A stretch of 64,000 nucleotides of DNA from Iris pallida (taxonomy: Eukaryota; Streptophyta; Magnoliopsida; Asparagales; Iridaceae), in NCBI GenBank assembly GCA_029216955.1, contig JANAVB010029819.1:39272485-39336484 (forward strand), given 5' to 3'. Below the pieces are notes generated by a model, which saw only the letters and a program-made list of their open reading frames with translations, had not been told where the DNA came from and did no database searches. Positions within the stretch are counted from its first letter, which is position 1. Every line of letters begins with the position of its first letter. Below are positions 21,340 to 33,058 of this stretch, one piece after another. The position numbers and the translations under genes were made by a program.

Positions 21340-21449
21340 TATATATTTTACATTGGGACCCTAGGAAAATTTTGTAATTACCTACTTGATTCACCAACTC
21401 AATTGCTTAGGTGTCATCATTTAGGGATAAGGTGGCATGATAATGACAT

Positions 21450-21772
21450 GTGTATAGATGCATGAAGAGAAGGGTTGCCACCTCATTATCTTCATTCACT
21501 CATTCTTCTCCTTCCTCTATTTCTTCCCTCTCCTTATCAATTCCTTCATTCTCCTCCATTCCCACCTCCCTAACTCCTCCATCTTCTTACTACTTCTATT
21601 GCTGTTGCGATTGCTGCTGCTACTATCGTTACTGCTGTCGCTGCCCCGTCGTCGGCCACCCGCTGCCGCCGCCGACCGCCGGCCCCCACCGCAGACCGTC
21701 GTCAACCGTCAGACCCCCACCACTTCCACCACCTCCTCCTTCTCCTCCTCCTCTTCCACTCCCCACAAGCCT
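21450..21772 (+). other. Pyrimidine-rich low-complexity tract (CTT/CTG/CCG-rich)
   Basis: TTC/CTC-rich then CCGCCG-rich sequence giving open frames on both strands with Ser/Pro- or Gly/Arg-rich translations. It ends in CCTAGGTAAAT, which looks like a splice donor. I read it as an LTR leader, not a protein-coding exon, because frames are open on both strands and composition is repetitive. Confidence 0.5.
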
Positions 21773-22069
21773 AGGTAAATTTCTTATCCCCTTCTCTTTC
21801 CCTTCCAATTTCAATTCTACGTCAAAGGGAATTGGGTTTATATATATATATGAATGCATATATATATTTGATAAAAACTTTTGATTTGGGTTGTGTTAGG
21901 AAGAAGTTGCGAAAGCTAAATTTAGGTCATCATCAAACCAAGGCAAGTTCTCTTCCTCTTTCCCTCTTTCCCTTGAAATGTTCTCAAATTTGATCTCCTA
22001 ATTAATTTTGAACAATTTGGATTTATTTACAATCTGAAATTTACCAAACTTATGACAAAACTCCACCGT

Positions 22070-22470
22070 GGACACCATTAATTGAATGAATGAGTAATTT
22101 GGACACGACATGTGGACACAATATGAATGTGTAGCTTGGACACAACAAGTGGACACAACACAAAAGAACACTTGAATGAATATGCAATTGGACACAATAT
22201 GTGGACACATCACACTTTGAATAAATATACATTATGAACACTTTGAATGAACATACAATTTGGTTACAATATGTGGACCCATCACACTTTGAATAAATAT
22301 ACAACATGGACACAACACATAATACCACATCTTAAATGGATATACAATTTGAACACAACATATGGACACAACACCTTCGAATGAACATACAAGTTGGATA
22401 CAACATTACGGACACAATATGTATATAGGACACGAAATGAATAACACTTTGACACTAAATTATATGTGAC
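22070..22470. repeat. Degenerate minisatellite of GGACACAA / GAATGAATATACAATTT motifs
   Basis: Words such as TGGACACAAYATGTGGACACA and TTTGAATRAATATACAA recur many times with variable spacing of about 30-70 bp. The order is irregular, so it is a decayed tandem array rather than a clean one. Confidence 0.7.
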
Positions 22471-22667
22471 ATTTATAAATATAAAGAATTTTTGTAGACA
22501 AAATCCGTGAGTTATGTATATGAACACGAACACCTACTTATATGTACCTTAATACAATACGTAGGACACAATACAAATAGACATCCGAATATAATTTTAT
22601 AACATGTATATATATTTACATGCAATCTATGAAGTATATCTATATGTATGTACGCAAGGACACCAAC

Positions 22668-23221
<554 letters not shown>

Positions 23222-23754
23222 ACACAATATGTACATGCAAATTCATGAATTTATATCATTATACATATATATATATAAATTTTGCACAAATTAGGATTTC
23301 AATCCATACACTAAAAAGGAGAATATATACGGATCTTGATATGTACACATATGAACTAGTGCTAGGTCAATCTATCCACTTTGAAAAATGCCCTTATTTA
23401 GTATATTTGGACTTCATTATATAGTCAAATGGGAATATTTTATGTTCCTATATGATAGGGTAACCATATATTTATAAATTTTAAGCTTCTTTTGCGCCTT
23501 TAAGAAGTCAAAATTTTGGTATATTACGACATGAGTTTCATTTGTACTTTAGATTTAATTCAACCAATATCTCAAGTACATAAAATTACTTAGTATGTGA
23601 TAAGTTGGAGTCTTATACCTTGATACCATTATATTACTAACCATTTCATTTTGGTTAGTTTTTTATAGAAAGGAAGAGATCAAATAAATTGCTTGAATTG
23701 CCTAATTGCTTACCAAGGTAAGAAAAACTTTAAAATTAAATACATATAATATAA

Positions 23755-23874
23755 ATGCGTGGTTTTCGATGTTGAGGGTTGCTCCACCGAAGGGGTAGGC
23801 GAATCCAGGATATTAATGCGTGGTTCCGGTGTTGAGAGTTGCTCCACCGAAGGGGTCGACGAACCCGAAGTTAT
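23755..23874. repeat. 60-bp tandem repeat, two copies
   Basis: GTTGAGGGTTGCTCCACCG at 23771 recurs at 23831 as GTTGAGAGTTGCTCCACCG, with flanking AATGCGTGGTT and GGGGT..GCGAA blocks kept at period 60. Confidence 0.9.
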
Positions 23875-24504
23875 TATTATTTCATATTACTGTCTCTTGT
23901 GAATTTTGTGGAGTTAATAATAAAAAGGAGACTCTGCCAAAAATTTTGGAAATTCTAAGTGTTAGCCAAATTTTTGACCTTTAGAAAATTTGGGTTATTC
24001 TAATAAACCTTTCAATTTTCTAGGAAAATCCTATTATAAATAAAATGTAACTAGAAGGCGATTTAGAAAGAGTCTAGGACGCGTAGGATACGGGCATGTG
24101 TCACGCAAGCGCAACCTAACTCAATTTTCATAATTCCGCTCTTTGCCATATTGGAAGGATTGTACTCCTAATTTGATATTCATGCATTCATAACATTATC
24201 CTGGAAATATTGGATATATGAACCTTGAGATTTTTCTTATACTTCAATCCTGTGAAATATACAAGATACACTTTTGTATCTTAAGAATTTTTTTTGCATA
24301 TCAAAATAATGATGGTATACAGAGCAGAGTTAAATAAAGATAATAAAATACACTGATTGTGGATGCTAGTTAAAAAGTATTGGGCGGGGGAGAACATCAT
24401 AAATGCCACCTATAAACTTCTGCAGTATAATAACAACAAAAGCTGATCAGTATGTAAGCTCATTCGTAGGGCCATGCAAATTGAGTATGTGAGGCTTAGC
24501 TCAC

Positions 24505-24715
24505 TTAGCCCATGAGAAGCAGGGTCAGATTTTAACAAATCGTGCCATCCAGTTTAGCCCGTGAGAGGCAGGGCCGGATTAAACCCCGTGCCATCCAATC
24601 TTTACACCTATCTCGACAGCAACATCAAATATGTGAATTTTGAAGTCCAAGAGAGACTTAGCTTATTTAATCCCATGAGAGGCAGGACCGGATTCTAAGC
24701 ACCGTGCCACCAAGT
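24505..24715. repeat. Three copies of a CCCRTGAGAGGCAGG...GTGCCATCC motif
   Basis: Copies start near 24508, 24558 and 24673. Each has CCCATGAGA or CCCGTGAGA, GGCAGGRCCGGATT and a final CGTGCCATCC or CGTGCCACC. The first two are adjacent; the third follows after about 70 unrelated bases. It lies in the 3' part of the putative solo LTR. Confidence 0.8.
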
Positions 24716-25451
24716 CACAGCCTGATCCCTGGCATACGGGATTATTGCCGAAAAAACTACTTGTTGTAGTTATTCAAAAGTCGTTCTCCAAATTGCATCT
24801 GTATCATATAGGCAAATTGGTTGTGATTGTGGTAGTGAATTTAGGTTGTTTTGGTTATGATTGTAGTCGCTATTTATGAATTATTAGGATTTGGTCGTAG
24901 AACGAATACCGAGGAATTCACTAGAATAGAATCTAGTCTCGGTCATATTTTAAGTTAACATTATAATCCCTCTTAATTAATTTCTTTTTTTTTTGGAATT
25001 CCGAGAATCCGATCATCTCAAAGATTCTCAATTTATTTATTTTACTTTTTCGTCCTTTACTGAGAGCTTGCATATCGTTTGACGACCTAGTATTATTCAC
25101 TAGTTTTGTAGCAATATTTCAAAGGAAGTTGTCATCAATTATTGAAGTGCATCTGGAGACAAGGATATGATGCTACCATTGAAGATGATTGTGTTGGAAC
25201 CAGATTTCTTCTCATCCTCTATTTAAGGTATAAAGGTTGTAATTGGGAAGATTTCTCTATTTATAGTTTAGAATTTCCTGTAATTCAAATTGTTAATTAA
25301 TACATTTTGTACCATGTGACCTGTGGTAATCCTATCCTAGAACTGTACGGGCGATAATCGCGAATATGGGTACTGGAGTATCCGTATGTCGCGTATCCTG
25401 AGGATGTTGTTACGTACTCGGCTCGCCGTATACTGGGAGCGGGACATGACA

Positions 25452-25676
25452 TAAGCCAACCACATTCTAAGCATCTACATGATTTTTTTTTAATCTCTAA
25501 TTCTGATCATAGGACAAATGCATATGCCTAGCCTTCCTTTGGACGCCTCACTTTGATATATCTTACCTTGTTTTGGCATAATATTTTTTTATTAATGAGG
25601 ATGATTATGTCTGCTTTAAATTCGACCGGGTGTGGTACCATAAGCATAACTGAGACAATATAGTCTCCCACTCTAC

Positions 25677-25752
<76 letters not shown>

Positions 25753-27498
25753 CGATTTAGTACATTATCGTTATTGTCTTTTTTCTTCATCGTAATATCC
25801 TTCTATATTCTTTTCCTAAATGATTCCCGGCCTCCTGCTCCCGACTTTGCTTCTCCCTCCGATGCCGGTAGATTAATTCCAAGACCAAAAGTCTTTGATT
25901 GGTTAAAAAAATAGCTGTTGCAAACTCGATAGTGTTATTCAAAGCACTAGTCTTGCTTGTACATCTTTGTTACTGGAAAAGGATGATGTCTAGCATCAAT
26001 CGGGTACGTCACACTTGTGCCAACGATCCTACTGCTATATACATAGAGTTTGATCGACTTAACATAGGATTTTTCTATAAGATGGAAGAGCCTAGATTCC
26101 AAATAAATTAATAATTTTATACTGGTAGTGTCTGACACGATATGGACGGAAGTCCGGGGTTGTCGGACTTAGGCGATAATGTAACTGTACTAGAAAAAAA
26201 TAGTGGAAAGGAAATGCGACACGGACACGATGCACAACACTTGGTGGAGAAACTTTGTTTGCAAAATTTTATGGGAGAAAAGAGAACATGGCGCCTCTCC
26301 TTATATAGGAGATGATGCTCCTAGATGGATAAGGATTGGTAGTAATTTAAACCCCGATGAATAATTCCTTCTCTTAATTTAAACAAACTTTAAAATTTAA
26401 TTCAGTAATCTCTCTCAAAAAGATAACTAAATAATCTTATTTTTAATTCAAAAACTATATCAAATTTATTCCGTAAAATCAACTTCCGATTTATTCATAA
26501 TAACTAGTTTTTAAAAAAATTACTTTTTATAACTTGTAAAAATAATATAATAATAATCTTGAAAATTGGGAATTAAAATATATACATGAATTAGATTCAT
26601 GTACCTCGCATACAAATATTTACAAAATCATTGTTTTCTAAATTACCGCTATATTTGAACTATACTTCTATATAAATAAAAATATTTATCGTAAGTTATT
26701 TTGAAAACATACTTCTATATAAATAAAAATATTTTCTAAGAATATGTACCTCGCACATTTTTGCACTCGTCGAGCAAATACAAAAATGACATCAATACCA
26801 ATTTAATTATATAAAAAAATCTATTAAAATTTAGGGGGTTTACACGTTCGGAACGGTTTTTTCCACATCCTGAACGTTTTGTATACCGAGTAGTTACTAG
26901 ACACACCTATGTAATGTCCCTCTCTTCTCTCTCAGGAACAGAACTAAGTTTCAGAAATTTTCTTACGAAATTCTCTAAGTTCAGAGCAGAGAAGAGAGGT
27001 ACTTTGTGAACAGAGTTCCGCGCCATCCAAGGAGTTAGAAGAGTGGAGTGTTCCGAATTTCTCCGTCGAACTTGCTGGTTCCTGGAAGCTGTTCGTGTGG
27101 GACGAATCAAGTTTTGAGCGCCAGTGATCATTCACCCCAGCAGGCCATTTCATCATTTCTGTTCATTCACTTTTATCTCGTTCTAAACAAGAACGTTTTT
27201 GATCTAATCAAAAAATGTTAGTGGACTTTCGCTACTACTGCTACGAATTCTTCTGTGCATTCTTCGAAGTGACACATTAGTGTTCCTTTTCTCAGAATCT
27301 TTCGAAATCTCTCTCATGCACCTTCTTTGAAGTGTTGCATAATTTCAGTTTTTCATAAAAAAATTACGTCCCGGGACTAACAAAGTCTATATTTTAGCCA
27401 TGTTATCGAAGTTATGAAAATCGAGAAATACGATACAAGACAACATATGTACATATTCATATAAGGATATTGATATAGTGAATCGAGCCTCAAAGCAC
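25452..27498. other. Non-coding flank with LTR-like pieces, unassigned
   Basis: No gene is supported. Contains (TA)n at 25680-25748. Around 26128-26330 the minus strand shows LTR-like traits (CTATATAAGGAG TATA-like run, end TGTCAGACA). Around 26900-27190 the plus strand resembles a copia U5 leader (CTCTCAGGAACAGAAC, then GAGCGCCAGTGATC). Neither has a partner, so both remain suggestions. Confidence 0.3.
25680..25748. repeat. (TA)n microsatellite
   Basis: About 34 uninterrupted TA units between ACAAC and GAGACG. Confidence 0.97.
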
Positions 27499-27501
27499 TT
27501 A

Positions 27502-28859
27502 CACTATGTTTGGGAACATAGGAGGGGAGGGAGAGGAAAATTTGAGAGGAAGGAAAATTGATGGAGATGAAAGTTAACTTTACCTCTTCTTGTTTGGATG
27601 ACCAAAAAATGGGGAGAGAAAAAGTGAAAAATCAACTTTTGTTTGTTTGTGGGAGATAGATAAAATTACTGATTTGTCCTTAACTTTTTCATGATTTTTA
27701 AAATAATCAATTGATAGGAGTTAAATTCATCCGTAAGTTTTATTTATATAACGTGAGTTGTAGATTAACTAATCCAGTAATATATATGAAGTTAACTAAT
27801 AAATAAATCTATAAGATACCTCATACACAAAAAAAATTCGTATATTTATGATTTTCTTTGCTAGAGATATCTCAAAAATCATAAATATATATTTATGAGG
27901 TGTCTACAACTCACGTTTATGATTTTTTTTAAGATTAACTATATAAGTGAGTTGTAGATTTTTTTTTTTAAGATTAACTATATGTACGTGAGTTGTAGAT
28001 TAACTATACATGTGAGTAGTAGATTTTTTTAATATTAACTATATACGTGAGTTGTAGACTAACTAGATTTTTTTAAGGTTAGCTATATATGTTTATATTT
28101 ATTTTTGATTTATTTAACTAATAAATAAATCAAATACAAAATCTTACATTTGAATTAAGATTTAAATAATAAAATATTATCTTTAAAATAATAAACTTTA
28201 TATCAATTAAACTCCAACGATATTTATTTATTATTTTTTAGATGTCTTATATGTGAGTTGTAGATAAAATTAATATTTGTTTAAGATTTAAAAATTGACT
28301 TTTTTGGTTTATATTATGTTCTTATTGTTAGAGATAATACAACATTTTATATGAATTTAAACTGTAAATAAATCAAAATACAAAGTCTTATATTCGATTT
28401 AAGATTTAAAGGATATGAAATATTATCTTTAAAATAATCAAATTAATAGACTCATATTTAATTTGATTACCTGATATAAAAGGGATAAGATAGTTTGATT
28501 ACCTGATATGTAGCAATCACAACCTATAATAATTTTGTGATATGTAAGCTGATAGGAGAGAAATATATATACTACCCGAAGAAAAAAATAAGAAAAAAAT
28601 AGGAACGGACAACCTAGAAAAAGAAAGAGAATTGATTGAGGGGTAATTGGGTAAATATTACCCAATTCCCTCAAGCACGTACATTTTCCTCCCTTTTTGG
28701 GAGAAATTTTTTTTGGTGGGGCCTACCAAAATTTTCCCTCCATATTTTCCTCCTCCTATTTCTTTCCCCCCTTTCCAAACAACTTACTTTCTAATTTTCC
28801 CTCCACTTTACCCTTACATTTTCTCCTCCCTCTATTTCTCCTCCTTCCCAAAAGTAGTG
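27502..28859. mobile_element. Non-autonomous DNA element, CACTA-ended, TTA duplication
   Basis: Left end CACTATGTTTGGGAACATAGG; right end, reverse-complemented, CACTACTTTTGGGAAGGAGG, so the inverted termini share CACTAYKTTTGGGAA. TTA flanks both sides (27499-27501 and 28860-28862). The interior is AT-rich and non-coding, with repeated GTGAGTTGTAGATTAAC motifs at about 27753, 27945, 27989, 28047 and 28252 plus an inverted one near 27905. CACTA ends and a 3-bp duplication fit the CACTA superfamily; PIF/Harbinger, also 3 bp and often TTA, is the alternative. Confidence 0.65.
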
Positions 28860-28862
28860 TTA

Positions 28863-29319
28863 GGGCTCGTTTGGATCAAGTTTTTGGATTCCTAGGAATA
28901 GATTTTCAATTCCTTTCCCATGGGAAAGGTATTCAACATTTCCATACCCATGTTTGGTTAGGTTGGAAATAGGTAGTTCAAAATTTTAAAAAAATTTATT
29001 TTCATGTTTGGTTCACACATAGATAGAAATTTTAATTTATTTAGTTTTACTTTAATACCCTTTCACTAATTTCATGATGATTCACATGTTTGGGATAGGA
29101 ATTGAAAATTTGAAAATAAAGAGAGGGTATAACCGTCCAAACAAAATAGTCAAACATCATTCCTACGAAAGCAAATCTATTTCCAAGGGAGGGCCTGGAA
29201 ATAGCTTTCCCACATAACTCCCTTATATTCCCTCCTCATTTCCAATCCTAAACATATCAAATATGGGTAAAGAATTTAAATCTCATTCCCAATCTCAAAA
29301 ACTTGAACCAAACGTCACC
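28863..29319. mobile_element. Tourist-like MITE (PIF/Harbinger), TTA duplication
   Basis: 457 bp. Termini are GGGCTCGTTTGGATCAAG and, reverse-complemented, GGTGACGTTTGGTTCAAG, flanked by TTA at 28860-28862 and 29320-29322. GTTTGG-containing ends with a TTA duplication are typical of Tourist/PIF-Harbinger MITEs. The inner sequence holds further short inverted similarity and no coding region. Its left TTA is the same three bases as the right TTA of the preceding element. Confidence 0.82.
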
Positions 29320-29906
29320 TTAGGTTGGAACATTGATAAACTAGAAGTATTTTGTCATCTGCCATCAAGTACCTCCACTCTGACTCTGAGCTTCAATGTG
29401 CTAAAATTTTGATGGACGAAAAATATCATGTCATTTGATACAAAGCTTCCATCCTCTCAAGGTGGTGTGGCGTATTGTCATCTGTCACACCCCCACTTTT
29501 TCTTACTACAAATTTTGCTACGCCTTCAAATCTCACACGAATCCCCGGAAGGATACATGCATGGCCAACACAACTGAGTGAGAGCCTCCTTTTTTCTCGT
29601 CAACAACGGACTACCTTCAATGAGTCTCGAGATTCGTCACTTTTTTTTATTAAAATGGAGATAGAGAATAAATTTTAGAAATCTCCATTGGAGATGGCCT
29701 AATTCATAAGGATAAATTACAAAAAATTACGCTCATCTAAGGAACCTTTTGCCTATCACTTTTTTTGCATATCAAATATAGAGGTTCAAGTGTCCAGTGA
29801 GTCACTATGATCTAGGCTGACAAATCTTTAAATTTGATTTAAAATCCAGATTTGTTATAATTTACCATACTCATAAATATATATAGTAAGAATCAAGGAA
29901 AGCCAG

Positions 29907-29963
<57 letters not shown>

Positions 29964-30018
29964 GAAGCGGATCAAAAGTCCAAAACTCCCTAAAACTTTT
30001 CCTCACTCTAATCCGTAA

Positions 30019-30115
30019 TTTAATGTTAATATTAATGTTAATGTTAATATTAACATTAAATACTAAAATTAATATTAAACTTAACATTAACATTAATATT
30101 AACATTAATATTAAC

Positions 30116-30117
<2 letters not shown>
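30019..30117. repeat. TTAATG/CATTAA hexamer array
   Basis: Runs of TTAATGTTAATATTAATG turning into ATTAACATTAATATTAAC, so the array is close to self-complementary and can fold back. The same hexamer type fills 38244-38560. Confidence 0.85.
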
Positions 30118-30196
<79 letters not shown>

Positions 30197-30207
30197 TGTG
30201 TGTGTGT
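30117..30207. repeat. Compound microsatellite (TA)n-(GA)n-(GT)n
   Basis: TA repeats to 30158, then GAAAGAGAGAG... to about 30194, then GTGTGTG. Confidence 0.96.
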
Positions 30208-30775
30208 AAGCTTCTCTCCGGTGGTACAGTACATGCACAATATATTAGGTAGAAATACACTATGTAACTTAGCAGAAACGAATGACACATGCTGCTAGCT
30301 AGCTAGCTAGTTACTATACGCCAGCACACTCTTTTTTTCTTCCTTCTTCTTCTTCTTCTGTGAAGCATGATCTATCACCTTAGTTAGAAAAAAATGCATA
30401 CATGCATGTAGGGCTGTGCACAATTAAGTCAAATCGACCAAATCGAACCAAGTCAAACCGAATCGATTGGTTTTAAACAGAACCGATGGTTCGGTTGGTT
30501 TGGTCCGGCTTCAATTTTTTTAAAACCGACCGTTCGGTTCGGTTCGGTTCACGATTTGGTTATGCCAAAAACCGTTTAAACCGAACCGAACCAAATCCTT
30601 GTTAAATAGTTAGGGTTGGCCGGTTGGGTATGGGTTCATTGGGTTGTATTATACCGGTTTTGTTCATTTATTCACATCATAGCCATTTATCAAGTTGAAG
30701 TTGAAAGAGCTCTCTCTCTAGTCTCAAAGAGGAGTGCTGGCGGCTCCTATTATTTTTTAATTGCTCCTGTGCACA

Positions 30776-32809
30776 TGTAGCACCCAGTTTCTAAAATAAG
30801 GGTAATTTTAAAATTTTATAATTATAATCATTAATAATGATATTTAAACCATGTTATGATTTTCGGTGATTTTTAGTTAATTTAAAACTATTTAAAATCA
30901 CGACTTGTGATTTTGATGATTGACTAGTGTAACCCTAGAGTTTGTTGAGCCCAGAGACTAACCATGACCAAGGGAGCCTAGCTATGTGACTAGGATGACT
31001 AATTACTAGTTTTTAGCCTAAGGGTATTTTGGTCATTTTGACAATTTTGTGAAATTATAAATTGTGTAAATTAAATATTGTGCTAATCTATTAGTTAAGA
31101 CTTGACCTAGAAGTTTAGCCTTACCTAGATGATAGTCATGACCATAGAGACTAAGTTAGATGGTTTCAACTAAGTAATCAAATTTGGTTAATATCTAGAT
31201 ATTTGTTAGTAGGATATTTTAGGCTAAAGGTTAAGAAGGGTTACTTTAATTGTGAGCCTTTAGATTGGCTAGAAATTGTTGGAGAAGCCTTGACCACTCA
31301 TCCTAAACCCTAACCTAATGGCAGCCATCAAACATTTCCCCTCTATAAATACAACACATTAACCATTTAGCATTTTTTTAATCATTGAATTGCCTCTTTT
31401 AGTGTTCTTCCTCAACTCCTCCCCAAATATCCAAATCAACTCCAAATTGAGCCTAGTCTTTTGCATTGGACTCCCCTACAGTAGAGGACATATATGTATA
31501 TCCTTGACTTGATATCATAGCCTATAGCCTAGAATTAACTAAAAGTTGACCAAGAGTTGACTTTGACCTAGTTGACTTAGAATCATGTAGCTTGCACTAC
31601 AGATTTTTATTATTACATATTGAACACATCTTAACCTGTTCTACTCTAAATAGGACTTTGTGACACCAGTTCAGACATCCATTCATATCAGTCATACAGG
31701 GTGACAGGCGAGTACATTCTCTGACCGTTTCATACTTGTCTGGATTTACATTCTTGCTCTAGATTACTGTACTTGATACTGGCACGATTGTTATCACTGA
31801 TTGGTACTATATGGATCTTCTCTTGCGATGCTATCTCTATTGTGTTCAACAGATACATATTGTTATGTGCGTTTCACGAACATATTGTATTTATTGTACA
31901 CCCCTATTCATGTATACTCATGTGCATATTGTACTCTCATTCTCACATGAGCTTCATGGAGACTATTGTACAAGGTAGCATAACTGGATTGGATCCTTGT
32001 GTATTGATTGAGGAGGGTGAGTAGGAATGGTTATGTAATCAAATCCCATGGTACGACTATTGTGCGCTTTCATTAATGTACACTCACGTTATTATGGATT
32101 TGACCTATTGTTATTGTGCAACCTAAACCGTTTACATAACCATATTGTGCTCTAAATCACTAGTATTGCAGTTTTACTTATCCTATATATATATATATTT
32201 CAGTTATAAATTCTCTCTCGTTTTCATATACATCTTCTTACAGTTCATGTATCTTACTCTTTTGCATGCTTATATTTTCTAACATGTTATGAACTGCGTG
32301 AGATGTATTGTGCTCGCTCCTGTCCTGACTGGACCTGTTGAAAATATTACAGATGATGATGATGACTGCCCTACCTTCTAGGGGCACAAGAGGGTGACCT
32401 TCAGGAGCCCTAGGAGCATCTAGCTCAATAGAGGGTGCCTAGTCTAGTCTCTAGTCTAGTTTTACAGCTTTCAGTTTGTATCGGATTGTTCCGATTGTTA
32501 GTTGTGACTTAGTTATATTTCAGGACTTGTATTTATTTGTGTTGGACTACTTTGTGTGTGATAACTCTATTTATATTTCAGTTTCTTCTTTTATCTGATT
32601 CTATATCGTGCTCTATCTTTTCTAGACTTGTGATTGAGATATAGAGTTGAGATGTTATATTATACCTCCGTGCGGAGATGATATGTTTATATCATATTGA
32701 TGTTGTTAGATATTATAGACGAACTATACAGCGTTCTACCGCCGACACTGCGGCGTAGGCTGGACGTACCCACGTTCTCGTGCCCTTCCTCAGGGTGTGG
32801 GTCGTGACA
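30776..32809 (+). repeat. Gypsy-B 5' LTR
   Basis: TGTAGCACCC to GTCGTGACA. TATAAATA at 31344-31351 is a probable promoter. The conserved module TTCTACCGCCGAC..TGCGGCG lies near 32732, about 75 bases before the end. Closely matches 34978-37024. Confidence 0.93.
31344..31351 (+). promoter_or_regulatory. Probable TATA box, Gypsy-B 5' LTR
   Basis: TATAAATA in the context CCCCTCTATAAATACAACAC, conserved at 35553-35560 in the 3' LTR. A start near 31375 is inferred. Confidence 0.5.
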
Positions 32810-32834
32810 CGTTTTGTGGTGGCCCATGCAGGTC
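32810..32834 (+). other. Conserved post-LTR block (primer-site position), Gypsy-B
   Basis: Directly after the LTR: a T-rich stretch, then TGGTGGCCCATGCAGGTC. The same block follows the 5' LTR of Gypsy-A and occurs at the right edge of the window in Gypsy-C. It is not the usual initiator-tRNA complement (TGGTATCAGAGC). It may bind another tRNA or serve another priming mode; unproven. Confidence 0.6.
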
Positions 32835-32851
32835 AAGTCACAACTAGTGAT

Positions 32852-32887
32852 TTCGTAGTGGTGCTCGACTTAGAGTGCTGCTACGAG
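32852..32887 (+). other. Conserved leader stem-loop, Gypsy-B
   Basis: Arms at 32852-32864 (TTCGTAGTGGTGC) and 32875-32887 (GTGCTGCTACGAG) with a 10-base loop. All 13 positions can pair if G-U is allowed. The equivalent stem occurs in Gypsy-A and Gypsy-C with different bases. It lies between the primer-site block and gag. Confidence 0.65.
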
Positions 32888-33058
32888 CCTGCTGTTAGGA
32901 TATCGGATTAGGCAGTATATAGGAGTTAATCACATTTTAGAAAAAACTCTGATCTTTTGATTACCATGATAACTCTTCTTGTAATGAATTTAATTGTCCT
33001 TCCTTGATTTTCTTTATCATGTGCCATATGATCTCCTTGTTTCAAATCTGTCCTCAGG

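Larger units (their letters stand above)
29323..30400. other. Non-coding stretch with microsatellites
   Basis: No gene seen. Holds (TA)n at 29910-29958, a TTAATR-type hexamer array at 30019-30117, a compound (TA)n-(GA)n-(GT)n at 30117-30207 and a short (GCTA)n at about 30293-30312. Confidence 0.6.

Noticed and set aside
21450..21884. Ser/Pro-rich frame starting MYRCMKRR with an apparent splice donor.
   Set aside because: Low-complexity CTT/CCG-rich DNA with frames open on both strands, within a putative LTR leader.
24312..24330. TGGTATACAGAGCAGAG resembles the initiator-tRNA primer site TGGTATCAGAGC with one extra base, suggesting an LTR end just before it.
   Set aside because: No LTR terminus or partner precedes it, and a much better gypsy LTR end (GGGACATGACA) lies 1.1 kb downstream at 25451. 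Treated as chance or as a remnant.
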